Assembly: GCF_002117485.1 (NCBI RefSeq)
Contig: NZ_CP021030.1
Location: 4,318,001-4,382,000 of the forward strand
DNA from: Rhizobium sp. NXC14
Lineage (GTDB): Bacteria > Pseudomonadota > Alphaproteobacteria > Rhizobiales > Rhizobiaceae
Length of the DNA stretch: 64,000 nt
Direction of reading: 5' to 3'
Part shown: positions 47,957 through 56,916 of the stretch, piece by piece
How positions within the stretch are numbered: the first letter of the stretch is position 1
Layout: each line of letters begins with the position of its first letter
The notes under the pieces: generated by a model
Database searches by the model: none
What the model was told of the DNA's origin: nothing
What the model saw: only the letters and a program-made list of their open reading frames with translations
Translations under genes and position numbers: made by a program

Positions 47957-48349
47957 GACCCTGCGCGATTCGGCCGCTGCATTTGAGCGGCCATGCGGTG
48001 AAACGTTTTAAATCCTGCGTCTGGCATATGGGTGATCTGTGTTGCTCGCATGACTCAGGCGAAGCAAATTATTGATTTCCTCATATTTTTGTGATAGGTT
48101 CCCTGCACTGTTCCATTTGTGGCATGACGCATGCCCAAAACCATCACGAAAGCAAAACCAATCCGTCCCACGGTTTCCGTGACATATCAACGCCTTGAGC
48201 GTCGCATCCCAAGATGGCGCGCAAGACACATTTGCTTTTGCCTGATGGGACCAGAGTGAAGTCACCCGACGGATCTACCCGTCTCATCCGGGCCTGACTG
48301 ACCCGGCTCCGGCCGCCGCCGGAAGCGTAACAGGGAGTTTTTGAATAGA
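47957..48349 (+). other. Gene-free stretch upstream of carD
   Basis: About 390 bases without a convincing gene. It has an AT-rich segment around 48065-48100 that could hold the carD promoter, and a palindrome GGCATG-ACG-CATGCC at 48121-48135 of unknown role. The fdxA gene has no obvious terminator. Confidence 0.45.
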
Positions 48350-48922
48350 ATGACGACTCAGCAGAAAAAGCCTTCTACAGCACGTCACGGCTTCAAGACC
48401 GGTGAATCGATCGTCTACCCCGCTCATGGCGTCGGTACCATCACCGCTATCGAAGAGCAAGAAGTTGCCGGCATGAAGCTCGAACTTTTCGTTATCGATT
48501 TCGAGAAGGACAAGATGCGCCTGAAGGTTCCGGTCGCCAAGGCGATGAGCATCGGAATGCGCAAGCTTTCGGAAACGGACTTCGTCGATCGTGCGTTGAA
48601 GGTTGTGCAGGGCAAGGCGCGCGTCAAGCGCACCATGTGGTCCCGCCGCGCCCAGGAATATGATGCCAAGATCAATTCCGGCGATCTGATTTCCATTGCT
48701 GAAGTCGTGCGTGATCTCTATCGTGCAGAGAACCAGCCCGAACAGTCCTATTCCGAGCGCCAGCTCTACGAAGCAGCACTCGATCGCATGGCGCGCGAAA
48801 TTGCCGCCGTCAACAAGATGTCGGAAACCGAAGCCGTCCGCCTCGTCGAGACCAACCTTAATAAGGGTCCGAAGCGCGGCAAGGCGATCGAAGAAGACGA
48901 TTCGCAGGACGAAGCCGCTTAA
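48350..48922 (+). CDS. carD: CarD-family transcriptional regulator
   Basis: A 190-residue RNA-polymerase-binding protein. The N-terminal CarD_TRCF (RID) domain starts HGFKTGESIVYPAHGVGTIT. A helical C-terminal domain follows, which in relatives contacts the upstream edge of the promoter bubble and stabilises open complexes, especially at rRNA promoters. The C-terminus is acidic (EEDDSQDEAA). The start is either the ATG at 48350 or a TTG at 48341; AGGGAG upstream fits both. A strong terminator follows. Confidence 0.92.
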   Translation: MTTQQKKPSTARHGFKTGESIVYPAHGVGTITAIEEQEVAGMKLELFVIDFEKDKMRLKVPVAKAMSIGMRKLSETDFVDRALKVVQGKARVKRTMWSRRAQEYDAKINSGDLISIAEVVRDLYRAENQPEQSYSERQLYEAALDRMAREIAAVNKMSETEAVRLVETNLNKGPKRGKAIEEDDSQDEAA

Positions 48923-48943
48923 GGCAAGCCTGTCTCTCCCATG

Positions 48944-48973
48944 AAAAAACCCGGCCTTCGCGCCGGGTTTTTT
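48944..48973 (+). terminator. Intrinsic terminator of carD
   Basis: A 12-bp perfect stem AAAAAACCCGGC / GCCGGGTTTTTT with a six-base loop; the T-run is part of the 3' arm. Confidence 0.9.
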
Positions 48974-48976
48974 ATT

Positions 48977-49001
48977 GGAACTTTTTCCTGACTGACGCGT
49001 T
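48977..49001 (+). promoter_or_regulatory. EcfG-type general stress promoter upstream of rpoH2
   Basis: GGAAC (48977-48981), a 16-base spacer and CGTT (48998-49001) match exactly the alphaproteobacterial EcfG/RpoE2 consensus GGAAC-N16/17-CGTT. It begins four bases after the carD terminator. In Sinorhizobium rpoH2 is a known RpoE2 target, which fits. Transcription should begin near 49008. Confidence 0.75.
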
Positions 49002-49083
49002 TATCACACGTAATTGCGGACTGCTCGTCGGGCGCTGGCTCGGGCGAACTGCTATTCCGTCAATATTCGGTGAGGAGCGGCTC

Positions 49084-49155
49084 ATGCCTTTTCAATATTG
49101 CCCGTTCGGCAACGTGAAGAAACAGGTCCGACCCAGCCGTCTTAGCGGCACATGA
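49084..49155 (+). CDS. Candidate 23-aa leader or small protein between stress promoter and rpoH2
   Basis: A 23-codon frame starting MPFQYCPFGNV, with a strong GAGGAG site seven to eight bases before its ATG and tandem stops TGA TAA. It lies about 75 bases after the predicted EcfG transcription start and nine bases before a terminator-like hairpin. It may be a small stress protein or a leader peptide controlling read-through into rpoH2. Short length makes this tentative. Confidence 0.4.
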   Translation: MPFQYCPFGNVKKQVRPSRLSGT

Positions 49156-49163
49156 TAAGAAAT

Positions 49164-49201
49164 AGGGCCTTTCCCTGAGAAGTCTAGGGTGAGGCCCTTT
49201 T
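49164..49201 (+). terminator. Terminator or attenuator hairpin in the rpoH2 leader
   Basis: Outer stem AGGGCCT / AGGCCCT and inner stem CCCT / AGGG, followed by TTT after the stem. It lies between the 23-codon frame and rpoH2, so rpoH2 transcripts from the stress promoter must read through it. Confidence 0.65.
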
Positions 49202-49294
49202 GCATTTGGCACCCATTCAGTCCGGACAGCGATGTTCCGGAAGGTGAGTTTTATTGTTCATTTTGAGGGCGAAGGCCTGTTTCGGGAGATCGAA

Positions 49295-50158
49295 ATGAAG
49301 AACATGTCTGCAGATCGGCGCATGATCAAAATCGCGATGGCCGCCCCATATCTCGCCCGCCAGGAAGAGCATGATCTCGCCACTCGCTGGAAAGATCACG
49401 ACGATCGCGGTGCGCGCAACCAAATCGCCATGGCGCATATGCGCCTGGTTATCTCCATGGCCGGCAAGTTCCGCAATTTCGGTCTGCCGATGAGCGACCT
49501 CGTGCAAGAGGGCTATGTCGGCCTGCTGGAAGCCGCCGCACGTTTCGAACCCGAACGTGACGTGCGTTTTTCGACCTATGCCAGCTGGTGGATCAGGGCG
49601 TCGATCCAGGATTATATCCTGCGCAACTGGTCGATCGTGCGCGGCGGCACCAGTTCGGCCCAGAAGGCGCTATTCTTCAATCTGCGCCGCCTGCGCGCTA
49701 AGCTTGCCAGGGGCGATACGCAACTGACACTGCAATCCATTCATCAGGAAATCGCGGCGGCTCTCGGCGTCAGCCTCGCCGATGTGCAGACCATGGATGC
49801 CAGGCTTTCCGGCAACGACGCCTCACTGCAGGCGCCTTCCGTCTCCGGCGATGCCGAGAGCGCGGAGAAGATGGATTTCCTCGTCAGCGACGATCCGCTG
49901 CCGGACGAGCAGGTTTCCAATATGATCGACGGCGAGCGGCGCCGCGTCTGGCTCGCCTCGGCGCTGAAACATCTCAACGAACGCGAGATGAAGATCATCA
50001 GCGCCCGGCGCCTGGCGGAAGACGGCGCCACGCTCGAAGAACTCGGCGCCGATCTCGGCATTTCCAAGGAGCGCGTGCGCCAGATCGAAAGCCGGGCGAT
50101 GGAAAAGCTTCGCAGCGCGCTGGTCAGCGCCGATCCGCATATGGCGGCCTACGCTTGA
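49295..50158 (+). CDS. rpoH2: RNA polymerase sigma factor RpoH2
   Basis: A 287-residue alternative sigma factor of the sigma-32 family. Region 2 contains GLPMSDLVQEGYVGLLEAAA and RFSTYASWWIRASIQDYILR. The RpoH box is seen as QKALFFNLRRLRAK. Region 4 ends with GISKERVRQIESRAMEKLR. The ATG at 49295 follows GGGAGA; the frame is open to 49232. The EcfG promoter upstream and the length favour RpoH2, the secondary heat/oxidative-stress sigma of rhizobia, over RpoH1. A terminator follows within 30 bases of the stop. Confidence 0.9.
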   Translation: MKNMSADRRMIKIAMAAPYLARQEEHDLATRWKDHDDRGARNQIAMAHMRLVISMAGKFRNFGLPMSDLVQEGYVGLLEAAARFEPERDVRFSTYASWWIRASIQDYILRNWSIVRGGTSSAQKALFFNLRRLRAKLARGDTQLTLQSIHQEIAAALGVSLADVQTMDARLSGNDASLQAPSVSGDAESAEKMDFLVSDDPLPDEQVSNMIDGERRRVWLASALKHLNEREMKIISARRLAEDGATLEELGADLGISKERVRQIESRAMEKLRSALVSADPHMAAYA

Positions 50159-50186
50159 ACGTCTTTCCGCTCCAGCAGCACCGACT

Positions 50187-50210
50187 GCCCGGCGCCAGCC
50201 GGGCTTTTTT
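50187..50210 (+). terminator. Intrinsic terminator of rpoH2
   Basis: A 7-bp stem GCCCGGC / GCCGGGC, GCCA loop and six T residues. It ends at the stop codon of the convergent M48 protease gene. Confidence 0.9.
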
Positions 50211-51753
50211 ATTCGGCAATGATTTTGACGCGGTCGCCGGGGGAAACGGCCGCACCCGTCGGCAGGGCATTGATGAGCTTGAAGAGATCGAGCTTGCGGT
50301 CGGTGCCCATCATACGGGCGGCAAGCGTCGAGATGTTCTCGCCGGGCCGCACGGTAACGACGCGAATGCGCAGCGGCTTCAGCGAGGCAGCTTCCGCCGG
50401 TGTCATGCGCCGGAAGCTGGCGCGCAGAACATTGGCCGTCGGTTCGAGGGCATCGCTGCCCTTCGGCACGGCGGTCAGGAAACGGAAGATCTGCGCATTG
50501 TTGCGGATGACGGTGACATCGAAATCCCAGCGGTCGGCACTTGCGCGCGCAGTGGCTGCTTCCATGCCATTGACGGTAATCTGCTGAATGGTCGATGGGT
50601 CGAGACCGGTCACCCAGCCACTGGAGATATAGTTTGTGAGGCTCTGGTTCTGGTTGTCGGCGACGCCATCGAAGCGGACGGCGATGTCGTTGGGGCCGGT
50701 GGCCATCACGGCTTCGACCTTGTTGTCGATCTTGAAGTCCGCCGGCACGTCGAAGCGGATCCCGAGGCCGCCATGCAGGAAAGTCTGACCGCGCACGTAG
50801 CCCTCTTCCGGGCTGTCGCCGTAGAGCAGGCCGTCAATGCCGTCAAGATAATAATCGCGGCCCTTGTCGCCGACCGTCCCCTCCTGGCCAAAGGCGCGCG
50901 CATGGGTGCGGGCAAGCTCGATGCGTTGGGCGGAGTTCGGATGGCTCGAAAGGAAGTCGAGGCTTTGGTCGGCTTCCGGGTCGACCGCCATGAAGCGGCT
51001 GTAGGCCGCCATGGAATCGAGGAAGCGGGCGGCGGCATAGGGGTCGTAACCGGCTTCGCCAAGCATGCGCACGCCGATGACATCGGCCTGCAGCTCCTGC
51101 TGGCGGGAGAAGGCGGCAAGCCTGAGCTTGCCCCGGGCCAGCGCCTGCTTGCCGGCAATGTCGCTCGAGAGGACCTCGGCGACGACGCGGCTGGCGATGA
51201 CTTCGGCTTCTTCGCGCTTCTGCCGCTCGATACCGTGGTTCGCTGTCACGTGGCCCATTTCGTGCGACAGCACAGCGGCGACTTCCGAGGCGTCGTTGGC
51301 AAGCGCGAGCAGGCCGCGGGTGACGTAGAGATACCCGCCCGGCAGCGCAAAGGCGTTGATCGCAGGCGAGTTCAGGATGGTAATGCGGTAGGACTGGCTC
51401 GGATTTTCCGACACTGCCGTCAGTGCGCCGGCAATGCGCGCGACGAGGCGCTCGGTCCTGGCATCCTTATACTCGCCGCCGTAGCTTGCCACGATACGCG
51501 GATGCTCGCGGGCGCCCATCGCCGCCCGCGGATCGTTCTTCTGCACCTCGTCGACGATCTGGGGATTGGAAGAAGGCGAGATGCTCGGTTGGTAGGATTG
51601 TTCGATCAGCGGCTGACACCCGTTCAGCGCCATTGCGACGGCTGAAAGCAGCATCAGGCGATGGACGAAGCGCCGCGTCGCAGAGATGGCATCACTGGAA
51701 AGCGCGGGCGATTTCCACGTCGTCAAGCTGTCCAGTCTGGTTCTCCGCATCAT
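50209..51753 (-). CDS. M48-family metalloprotease lipoprotein with C-terminal LysM-like domain
   Basis: A 514-residue envelope protease related to BepA/YfgC and Oma1. A hydrophobic segment ends in ALNGC, a lipobox with the Cys at about residue 46. The zinc motif LSHEMGHVTANH (HExxH at about 164-168) and the downstream Glu in QQELQADVIG are intact. The last 50 residues (VRPGENISTLAARMMG, SPGDRVKI) look like a LysM-type peptidoglycan-binding fold. The start is unsure: ATGs at 51753 and 51750 are plausible, and the frame opens at 51855. A role in outer-membrane protein quality control is inferred from relatives. Confidence 0.88.
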   Translation of the reverse strand: MMRRTRLDSLTTWKSPALSSDAISATRRFVHRLMLLSAVAMALNGCQPLIEQSYQPSISPSSNPQIVDEVQKNDPRAAMGAREHPRIVASYGGEYKDARTERLVARIAGALTAVSENPSQSYRITILNSPAINAFALPGGYLYVTRGLLALANDASEVAAVLSHEMGHVTANHGIERQKREEAEVIASRVVAEVLSSDIAGKQALARGKLRLAAFSRQQELQADVIGVRMLGEAGYDPYAAARFLDSMAAYSRFMAVDPEADQSLDFLSSHPNSAQRIELARTHARAFGQEGTVGDKGRDYYLDGIDGLLYGDSPEEGYVRGQTFLHGGLGIRFDVPADFKIDNKVEAVMATGPNDIAVRFDGVADNQNQSLTNYISSGWVTGLDPSTIQQITVNGMEAATARASADRWDFDVTVIRNNAQIFRFLTAVPKGSDALEPTANVLRASFRRMTPAEAASLKPLRIRVVTVRPGENISTLAARMMGTDRKLDLFKLINALPTGAAVSPGDRVKIIAE

Positions 51754-52134
51754 GTCGCTGTTTTGCCGGTTTGCCGCAGATGGGGACCGGCCTTGGCAAG
51801 GGGAACTCAACGGGTGCGCACCCCTGATCTCGCGCCGCATGCTAAGCCGATACACGTCGTTGCTGTAACTGATTTACGCATCGGTTGCATAGCGAGACTC
51901 TGTTTAATTGTGGCGCCGTTGCATTTTAGCAAGCCTCAGGCATCGAGGTTCCCTTCGCTCGGATGAAATTATGGCGAAAGTTCCGTCACCAGGCATAGAT
52001 TTGTCGCCGGCACGGAAAAAGAACGGCACGATTGAGTGACAGGCTGGTAAATGGCAGTCCTGCCAGAAAATCGCAACTTCTAATTTATTTACGGGGTAAT
52101 GGAACGTCTGCTGGTGAATATTCCCGTTATGCCC
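51754..52134 (-). other. Gene-free stretch upstream of the M48 protease
   Basis: About 380 bases between two minus-strand genes. It should carry the protease promoter, but I see no clear sigma-factor signature, hairpin or small gene. The segment around 51840-51920 is AT-richer than its surroundings. Confidence 0.4.
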
Positions 52135-53673
52135 CTACTCCGCCGCTTCCGCCGCCGCCGATTGCGGTCGCTTCATTTCCCCGGTGAGGGGCAGCTGCAC
52201 GGGCTTCAGCATCATTGCGGCAGCAAGGCCGATCAGGGCAATGGCGCAGGAAGTCATGAAAAGGGGCGAGAAGGCGGCGGCATAGACATCTGCGACGGCC
52301 TGGCGGCTTGCTTCGGGAAGGGCGGCCATCATCTTCGGCGTCAGCTGTTCGATATCGGCGACACCGGGAATGGGAGCGCCGACCTTGCCGAGCCCGGAGG
52401 CGATGATCGCGCCATAGATCGAAATGGCAATTGAGGCGCCGCCCATGCGCGAGAGCGTCACCGAGCCGGTCGCGGCGCCGACGTCGCGAGCGGGGGCGGC
52501 ATTCTGCACGCCGATGACGGGGACCTGCTGCGCAAGGCCGATGCCGATGCCATGCAGCATCATGATCGCGCCGATGAAGGCGATTGGCGTTCCGGCATGG
52601 ACCTGTGACATCAGCGCAAAGGCAATGGCGCTGCAGGTGAGGCTCGCGATGGCGAAGGGTTTGTAGCGGCCGGTCATCGAGATAATACGCCCGGCGGACA
52701 GTGATCCGCAGACGAGACCACCGGTCAGCAGAATGAACAGAAGGCCGGCGACCGATGGGGAAAGGCCGGTCGTCGTCTGTAGGAAGAGAGCGAGATAATT
52801 GACCATGCCGATGGCGATCGCGCCGCCCATCACCGATATTAGCAGCAGGAGGCTGAAGGTCGAATTGCGGAAGAGCTGCAGGGGAACGATCGGCTCCGGC
52901 GCGCGGCGCTCGACGAACACCCAGGTGACGGCGCAGACTGCGCCGAAGGCGACGATGCCGATACTCTGTGGTGAGATCAACGCCCCGAACAATTCGCTGC
53001 TGTCTGTGGCAAGCACGATGCTCGTCGTCGTCAGCGCGATCAGGAGTGCGCCGGCATAATCGATCTTCGGGCGCCGATGCGGCTTGCGGTAGGGCAGCAT
53101 GAAGGCAAGGCCGGTGAGCACGATGAAACCGATCGGCACGTTGACGAGGAAGATCGAGCGCCAGCCGAAGAGATCGCTCATCGTTCCCCCGAGCACCGGG
53201 CCGATCGCGCCTGAAGCCATCAGCACGAGGCTGGAATAGCTTTGATAGCGCGCCCGCTCGCGCGGCTCGAACAGATCGGCGTTGACGGCAAAGATCGATA
53301 CCATGATGCCGCCACCGCCGAGGCCCTGCAGCACACGGGCGGTGATCAGCGTGTTCATCGAGACGGCGAGGCCGCAGACCGCGGAGCCCGTGGTGAAGAT
53401 TGCGATCGCCGTCATCATCACATATTTGCGGCCGAAGAGATCACCAAGCTTGCCGTAGAGTGGCATGACAGCGCTGAGCGCCAGCAGGTAGGCCGAGCCG
53501 ATCCAGCCGAAACGCTCGAGATGGCCGAACTCACCGACGATCGTCGGCAGGGCCGTGGAGACGATCTGATTATCGAGCGTGGCCATGAACATGGCGGTCA
53601 TCAGAAAGAAGAAGAGGATAAGCCGGCGACGAGAATCCGTCACGAGCGGCGCAGGCGCGGGCTGCATGTCCAT
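52135..53673 (-). CDS. DHA2-family MFS multidrug efflux transporter
   Basis: A 512-residue, 14-segment major facilitator of the EmrB/QacA type. Early sequence FMATLDNQIVSTALPTI (motif D1) and GKLGDLFGRKYVMM (motif A), then VLQGLGGGGIM (motif B) and GPVLGGTMSDLFGWRSIF (motif C) mark a drug:proton antiporter. A minus-strand promoter with TTGACA lies upstream of 53699; this excludes the longer frame starting at 53718 and favours the ATG at 53673. It is divergent from a MarR-type gene, the usual pairing for a substrate-induced pump. No EmrA-like partner is next to it. Confidence 0.9.
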   Translation of the reverse strand: MDMQPAPAPLVTDSRRRLILFFFLMTAMFMATLDNQIVSTALPTIVGEFGHLERFGWIGSAYLLALSAVMPLYGKLGDLFGRKYVMMTAIAIFTTGSAVCGLAVSMNTLITARVLQGLGGGGIMVSIFAVNADLFEPRERARYQSYSSLVLMASGAIGPVLGGTMSDLFGWRSIFLVNVPIGFIVLTGLAFMLPYRKPHRRPKIDYAGALLIALTTTSIVLATDSSELFGALISPQSIGIVAFGAVCAVTWVFVERRAPEPIVPLQLFRNSTFSLLLLISVMGGAIAIGMVNYLALFLQTTTGLSPSVAGLLFILLTGGLVCGSLSAGRIISMTGRYKPFAIASLTCSAIAFALMSQVHAGTPIAFIGAIMMLHGIGIGLAQQVPVIGVQNAAPARDVGAATGSVTLSRMGGASIAISIYGAIIASGLGKVGAPIPGVADIEQLTPKMMAALPEASRQAVADVYAAAFSPLFMTSCAIALIGLAAAMMLKPVQLPLTGEMKRPQSAAAEAAE

Positions 53674-53698
53674 GGGGGCATATTTCCGAGTTTGATCT

Positions 53699-53729
53699 AT
53701 TTTATGTGCTATTAGCATGGAATTGTCAA
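53699..53729 (-). promoter_or_regulatory. Promoter of the DHA2 pump with a candidate MarR operator
   Basis: On the minus strand TTGACA (53729-53724) is followed by TAAAAT (53704-53699) or CATAAA two bases earlier with a 17-base spacer. A small palindrome GCTA-T-TAGC (53708-53716) sits between the boxes, a place where a bound repressor would block polymerase. Confidence 0.5.
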
Positions 53730-53788
53730 CGGCATATGAGTGACTCCGGCATATTCAATTTTAACCTCCGCTCTGCTATGGTGCCGTC

Positions 53789-54316
53789 ATGAATGAGACG
53801 CTGACGAAGATCCTGTCCAACGGTCGGGCCGAGCCGGACGATGAGAACCTGCCTCGCATCGGCAAGAGCATGGCACGCATGCGCCTGATGACCGGCCGAC
53901 GGCTGATCGGCAGGCTGGCGATCCAGAGTGCCGCACCGGGCCTTGAGCTTTCCCATCTCGACGTGCTGGACGCCGTGCGGCGGGCTGAGTCGCCCGGCGA
54001 GGTTACCGTCGGCTTGATCGCGGAGATGCTGCGCATCGACCCGTCGCGTGCCAGCCGGGTCGTGGCCGAGATGGTCGGGCGCAACGTGCTGCGCCGCGAA
54101 GCCTCCCAGGCCGATGCGCGGCGGATCGTCGTCGTCATCACCGAGGCCGGCCAGGCGCTGCTTGCCGAGATCCACGCGCAGAAAATGGCCATCATTTCCG
54201 AGATCGTCTCCGATTGGCCGCGCGAAGATATAGAGCGCTTCGCGACGCTGTTCGAACGTTTCATTGGCGGCTACGAGGCGATCTTTCTCTCGCGCGACAA
54301 GGACACGCCCGGTTGA
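53789..54316 (+). CDS. MarR-family transcriptional regulator
   Basis: A 175-residue winged-helix regulator. Residues about 50-130 form the MarR domain: LSHLDVLDAVRRAE, VGLIAEMLRIDPSRASRVVA (recognition helix) and REASQADARRIVVVITEAG (wing). It is divergent from the DHA2 efflux gene with about 115 bases between starts and very likely represses it until a ligand binds. The 3' end comes 65 bases before the thiamine pyrophosphokinase gene. Confidence 0.9.
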   Translation: MNETLTKILSNGRAEPDDENLPRIGKSMARMRLMTGRRLIGRLAIQSAAPGLELSHLDVLDAVRRAESPGEVTVGLIAEMLRIDPSRASRVVAEMVGRNVLRREASQADARRIVVVITEAGQALLAEIHAQKMAIISEIVSDWPREDIERFATLFERFIGGYEAIFLSRDKDTPG

Positions 54317-54381
54317 GGCGAAAGCGCCGTCCGTCGGTGCCCCTTCCCCTCGCCCCCCCGTTTGCGCTAAGGGCAGTGCCC

Positions 54382-55032
54382 ATGAGCCAATCCACCTTCA
54401 CCATTCTGCTCGGCGGCGAACTCAGCCTGACGGAACGCCTGCGCCACGCGATCGGCGGCAGCCGTTTCATCGCGGCCGATGGCGGCATGCGGCATGCGGC
54501 GGCGCTTGGTGTCATGCCTGAGCTCTGGGTCGGCGATTTCGATTCGACGCCCCCCGAGCTCGAAGCGGGCTTTCTCGATGTGGCAAAGCAACCCTATCCC
54601 GCAGCAAAGGCGGCAACGGACGGAGAGATCGCGGTATCGGAAGCGGTCGCCCGAGGCGCCCGGCGGCTGATCCTCGCCGGCGCGCTCGGCGGCGAACGCT
54701 CCGACCATGCGCTTCAACACCTGCTGTCGGCCGTCGGCCTTGCTGAGCAGGGTTTCGACGTCCTGCTGACCTCGGGCAAGGAAGAGGCCGTTCCGCTGCT
54801 CCCCGGCACGATCGAACTGGACCTTCCCAAGGGCTCCCTGTTTTCCGTCCCCGCGTTCAGCGAGCTGAAGGGGCTCTCCATCGAGAATGCGCGCTATCCG
54901 CTCACGGATTTCCATCTGCCTTTCGGCTCATCGCGCACCATTTCAAATGTCGCGGAAGGCAAGGTTCGCTTTTCGCTCGAGAGCGGCAGGGCGATCGTGC
55001 TTGCCCGACCCTATGATCTTTCCGGAGTCTGA
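54382..55032 (+). CDS. Thiamine pyrophosphokinase
   Basis: A 216-residue enzyme that transfers pyrophosphate from ATP to thiamine, making thiamine diphosphate. Family landmarks: AADGGMRHAAALGVMPELWV, GDFDSTPPE (Mg/ATP site), ATDGEIAVSEAV in place of the usual DxTD stretch, and GGERSDHALQHL. The C-terminal thiamine-binding strands include ENARYPLTDFHLPFGSSRTI. The ATG at 54382 is supported by the conserved start; the frame runs back to 54214 within the MarR gene. It ends two bases before the ABC-F gene. Confidence 0.9.
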   Translation: MSQSTFTILLGGELSLTERLRHAIGGSRFIAADGGMRHAAALGVMPELWVGDFDSTPPELEAGFLDVAKQPYPAAKAATDGEIAVSEAVARGARRLILAGALGGERSDHALQHLLSAVGLAEQGFDVLLTSGKEEAVPLLPGTIELDLPKGSLFSVPAFSELKGLSIENARYPLTDFHLPFGSSRTISNVAEGKVRFSLESGRAIVLARPYDLSGV

Positions 55033-55034
55033 TT

Positions 55035-56855
55035 TTGGCCCCTCCCATTCTGAAACTCGATGACATCTTCCTGAGCTTCGGCGGCGCACCGCTGCTGGCG
55101 GGCGCTTCGCTGCAGGTCGAGCCCGGCGACAAGATCTGTCTCGTTGGGCGTAACGGCTCTGGCAAATCGACACTCCTGAAGATTGCCGCCGGCCTGGTCG
55201 AGGCGCAGTCCGGCGAGGTCTTCCGCCATCCGTCTTCGACGGTGCGCTATCTCGAACAAGCCCCGGACTTTGCCGGCTTCCGCACCGTTCAGGCCTATGC
55301 CGAGGCCGGGCTGGGACCGGGCGACGACCACTATCGCGTCACCTATCTTCTGTCGCATCTCGGCCTGACCGGCGAAGAAGATCCGAACACCCTTTCCGGC
55401 GGTGAAGCGCGCCGGGCCGCCCTTGCCCGCGTGCTGGCCCCGGAACCGGATATTCTCCTGCTCGACGAGCCGACCAACCATCTCGACCTTCCCACAATCG
55501 AATGGCTGGAAGGCGAGCTGCAGAAGACCCGCAGCGCCCTGGTGCTGATTTCGCATGACCGTCGTTTCCTTGAAAAAGTCTCGACGGCAACCGTCTGGCT
55601 CGACCGCGGCGCCTCGCGCCGGCTCGACAGGGGATTCGCGCATTTCGAGGCATGGCGCGACCAGGTGCTGGAGGCCGAAGAACTGGAGCAGCACAAGCTC
55701 GGCAAGGCGATCGAGCGCGAAGAACACTGGCTGCGCTACGGCGTCACGGCCCGGCGCAAACGCAACATGCGCCGCCTCGGCGAGCTGCAGACGATGCGTT
55801 CGCAATATCGCGGCCATAAGGGACCGCAAGGAACGGTGCAGGCGACGGTTTCGGACGCGCAGGAATCCGGCAAGCTGGTGATCGAGGCCGAGAAGATCAC
55901 CAAGAGCTTCGGCGACCGGGCCATCGTCACGCCGTTCTCGATCCGCGTACATCGCGGCGATTGCATCGGTCTCGTCGGGCCGAACGGTGCCGGCAAGACG
56001 ACGCTCCTGAAAATGCTGACCGGCCAGCTTTCGCCGGATAGCGGCACAGTGAAACTCGGCACCAACCTGGAGATCGCCACCCTCGACCAGAAACGCGAGG
56101 ACCTGAACCCCGAGGATACGCTTGCAAACTACCTGACGGACGGGCGTGGCGAAAACCTGCTCGTAAACGGCGAACAGCGCCATGTCACCGGCTACATGAA
56201 GGAATTCCTGTTCCAGCCGGAACAGGCGCGCACGCCGATCAAAAGCCTCTCCGGCGGCGAACGCGCCCGGCTGATGCTGGCGCGCATCCTGGCGCGCCCG
56301 GCAAACCTCCTGATCCTCGACGAACCAACCAACGATCTCGACATCGAGACGCTCGACCTCCTGCAGGAAATCGTCGCCGGCTTTCCCGGCACCGTCATTC
56401 TCGTCAGCCACGATCGCGATTTCCTCGACCGCACCGTGACCTCGACGATCGCGCCCGCCGTAGCGGATGCGCCCGACGGCCGATGGATCGAATATGCCGG
56501 CGGTTACACGGACATGCTGGCGCAGCGCAAAGGCGCGATCGAAGAGCGCCGGAAGGCCGAGAAGGCGGCGGAGAAGCCGAAGACGCAGGAGATAACAGCT
56601 TCCGGCGGAGGCTCGAAGGGCAAGCTTTCCTTCAAGCAGAAATTCGCGCTGGAAAATCTGCCGAAGGAGATGGCCAAAGCCGAGGCCGAGCTCGCCAAGC
56701 GCGAACTTGTCATGGCCGATCCCGGTCTCTTCACGCGTGACCCCGCCGCCTTCAATCAACTTGCGAGCGAGATGGAAAAGCTGCGCGCCGGCCTGTCCAA
56801 GATGGAAGAGGAATGGTTGGAGCTCGAAATGCTGCGCGAAGAGCTCGAAGGCTGA
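55035..56855 (+). CDS. ABC-F family ATPase (Uup-like)
   Basis: A 606-residue soluble protein with two ABC domains and no membrane part. Domain 1 has Walker A GRNGSGKSTLLK, signature LSGGEARRAALARVL and DEPTNHLDLPTIEWLE; domain 2 has GPNGAGKTTLLK, LSGGERARLMLARIL and DEPTNDLDIETLDLL. An interdomain linker with charged helices and a C-terminal coiled coil (about 530-606) make it most like Uup. ABC-F proteins act on ribosomes. The start is TTG, two bases after the thiamine pyrophosphokinase stop. Confidence 0.9.
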   Translation: MAPPILKLDDIFLSFGGAPLLAGASLQVEPGDKICLVGRNGSGKSTLLKIAAGLVEAQSGEVFRHPSSTVRYLEQAPDFAGFRTVQAYAEAGLGPGDDHYRVTYLLSHLGLTGEEDPNTLSGGEARRAALARVLAPEPDILLLDEPTNHLDLPTIEWLEGELQKTRSALVLISHDRRFLEKVSTATVWLDRGASRRLDRGFAHFEAWRDQVLEAEELEQHKLGKAIEREEHWLRYGVTARRKRNMRRLGELQTMRSQYRGHKGPQGTVQATVSDAQESGKLVIEAEKITKSFGDRAIVTPFSIRVHRGDCIGLVGPNGAGKTTLLKMLTGQLSPDSGTVKLGTNLEIATLDQKREDLNPEDTLANYLTDGRGENLLVNGEQRHVTGYMKEFLFQPEQARTPIKSLSGGERARLMLARILARPANLLILDEPTNDLDIETLDLLQEIVAGFPGTVILVSHDRDFLDRTVTSTIAPAVADAPDGRWIEYAGGYTDMLAQRKGAIEERRKAEKAAEKPKTQEITASGGGSKGKLSFKQKFALENLPKEMAKAEAELAKRELVMADPGLFTRDPAAFNQLASEMEKLRAGLSKMEEEWLELEMLREELEG

Positions 56856-56916
56856 GACTCTCGCACTCAGCCGCTCGCGTCACGCTGCAGGTAAAACTCC
56901 TGCTGATGGGGAGGTC

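Noticed and set aside
50155..51645. 496-codon plus-strand frame opposite the M48 protease
   Set aside because: Antisense to a gene with an intact HExxH motif, and it runs across the rpoH2 terminator.
52100..52130. GGAAC ... CGTT pair resembling an EcfG promoter
   Set aside because: The spacer is 19 bases, outside the allowed 16-17, and it points into the 3' end of a minus-strand gene.
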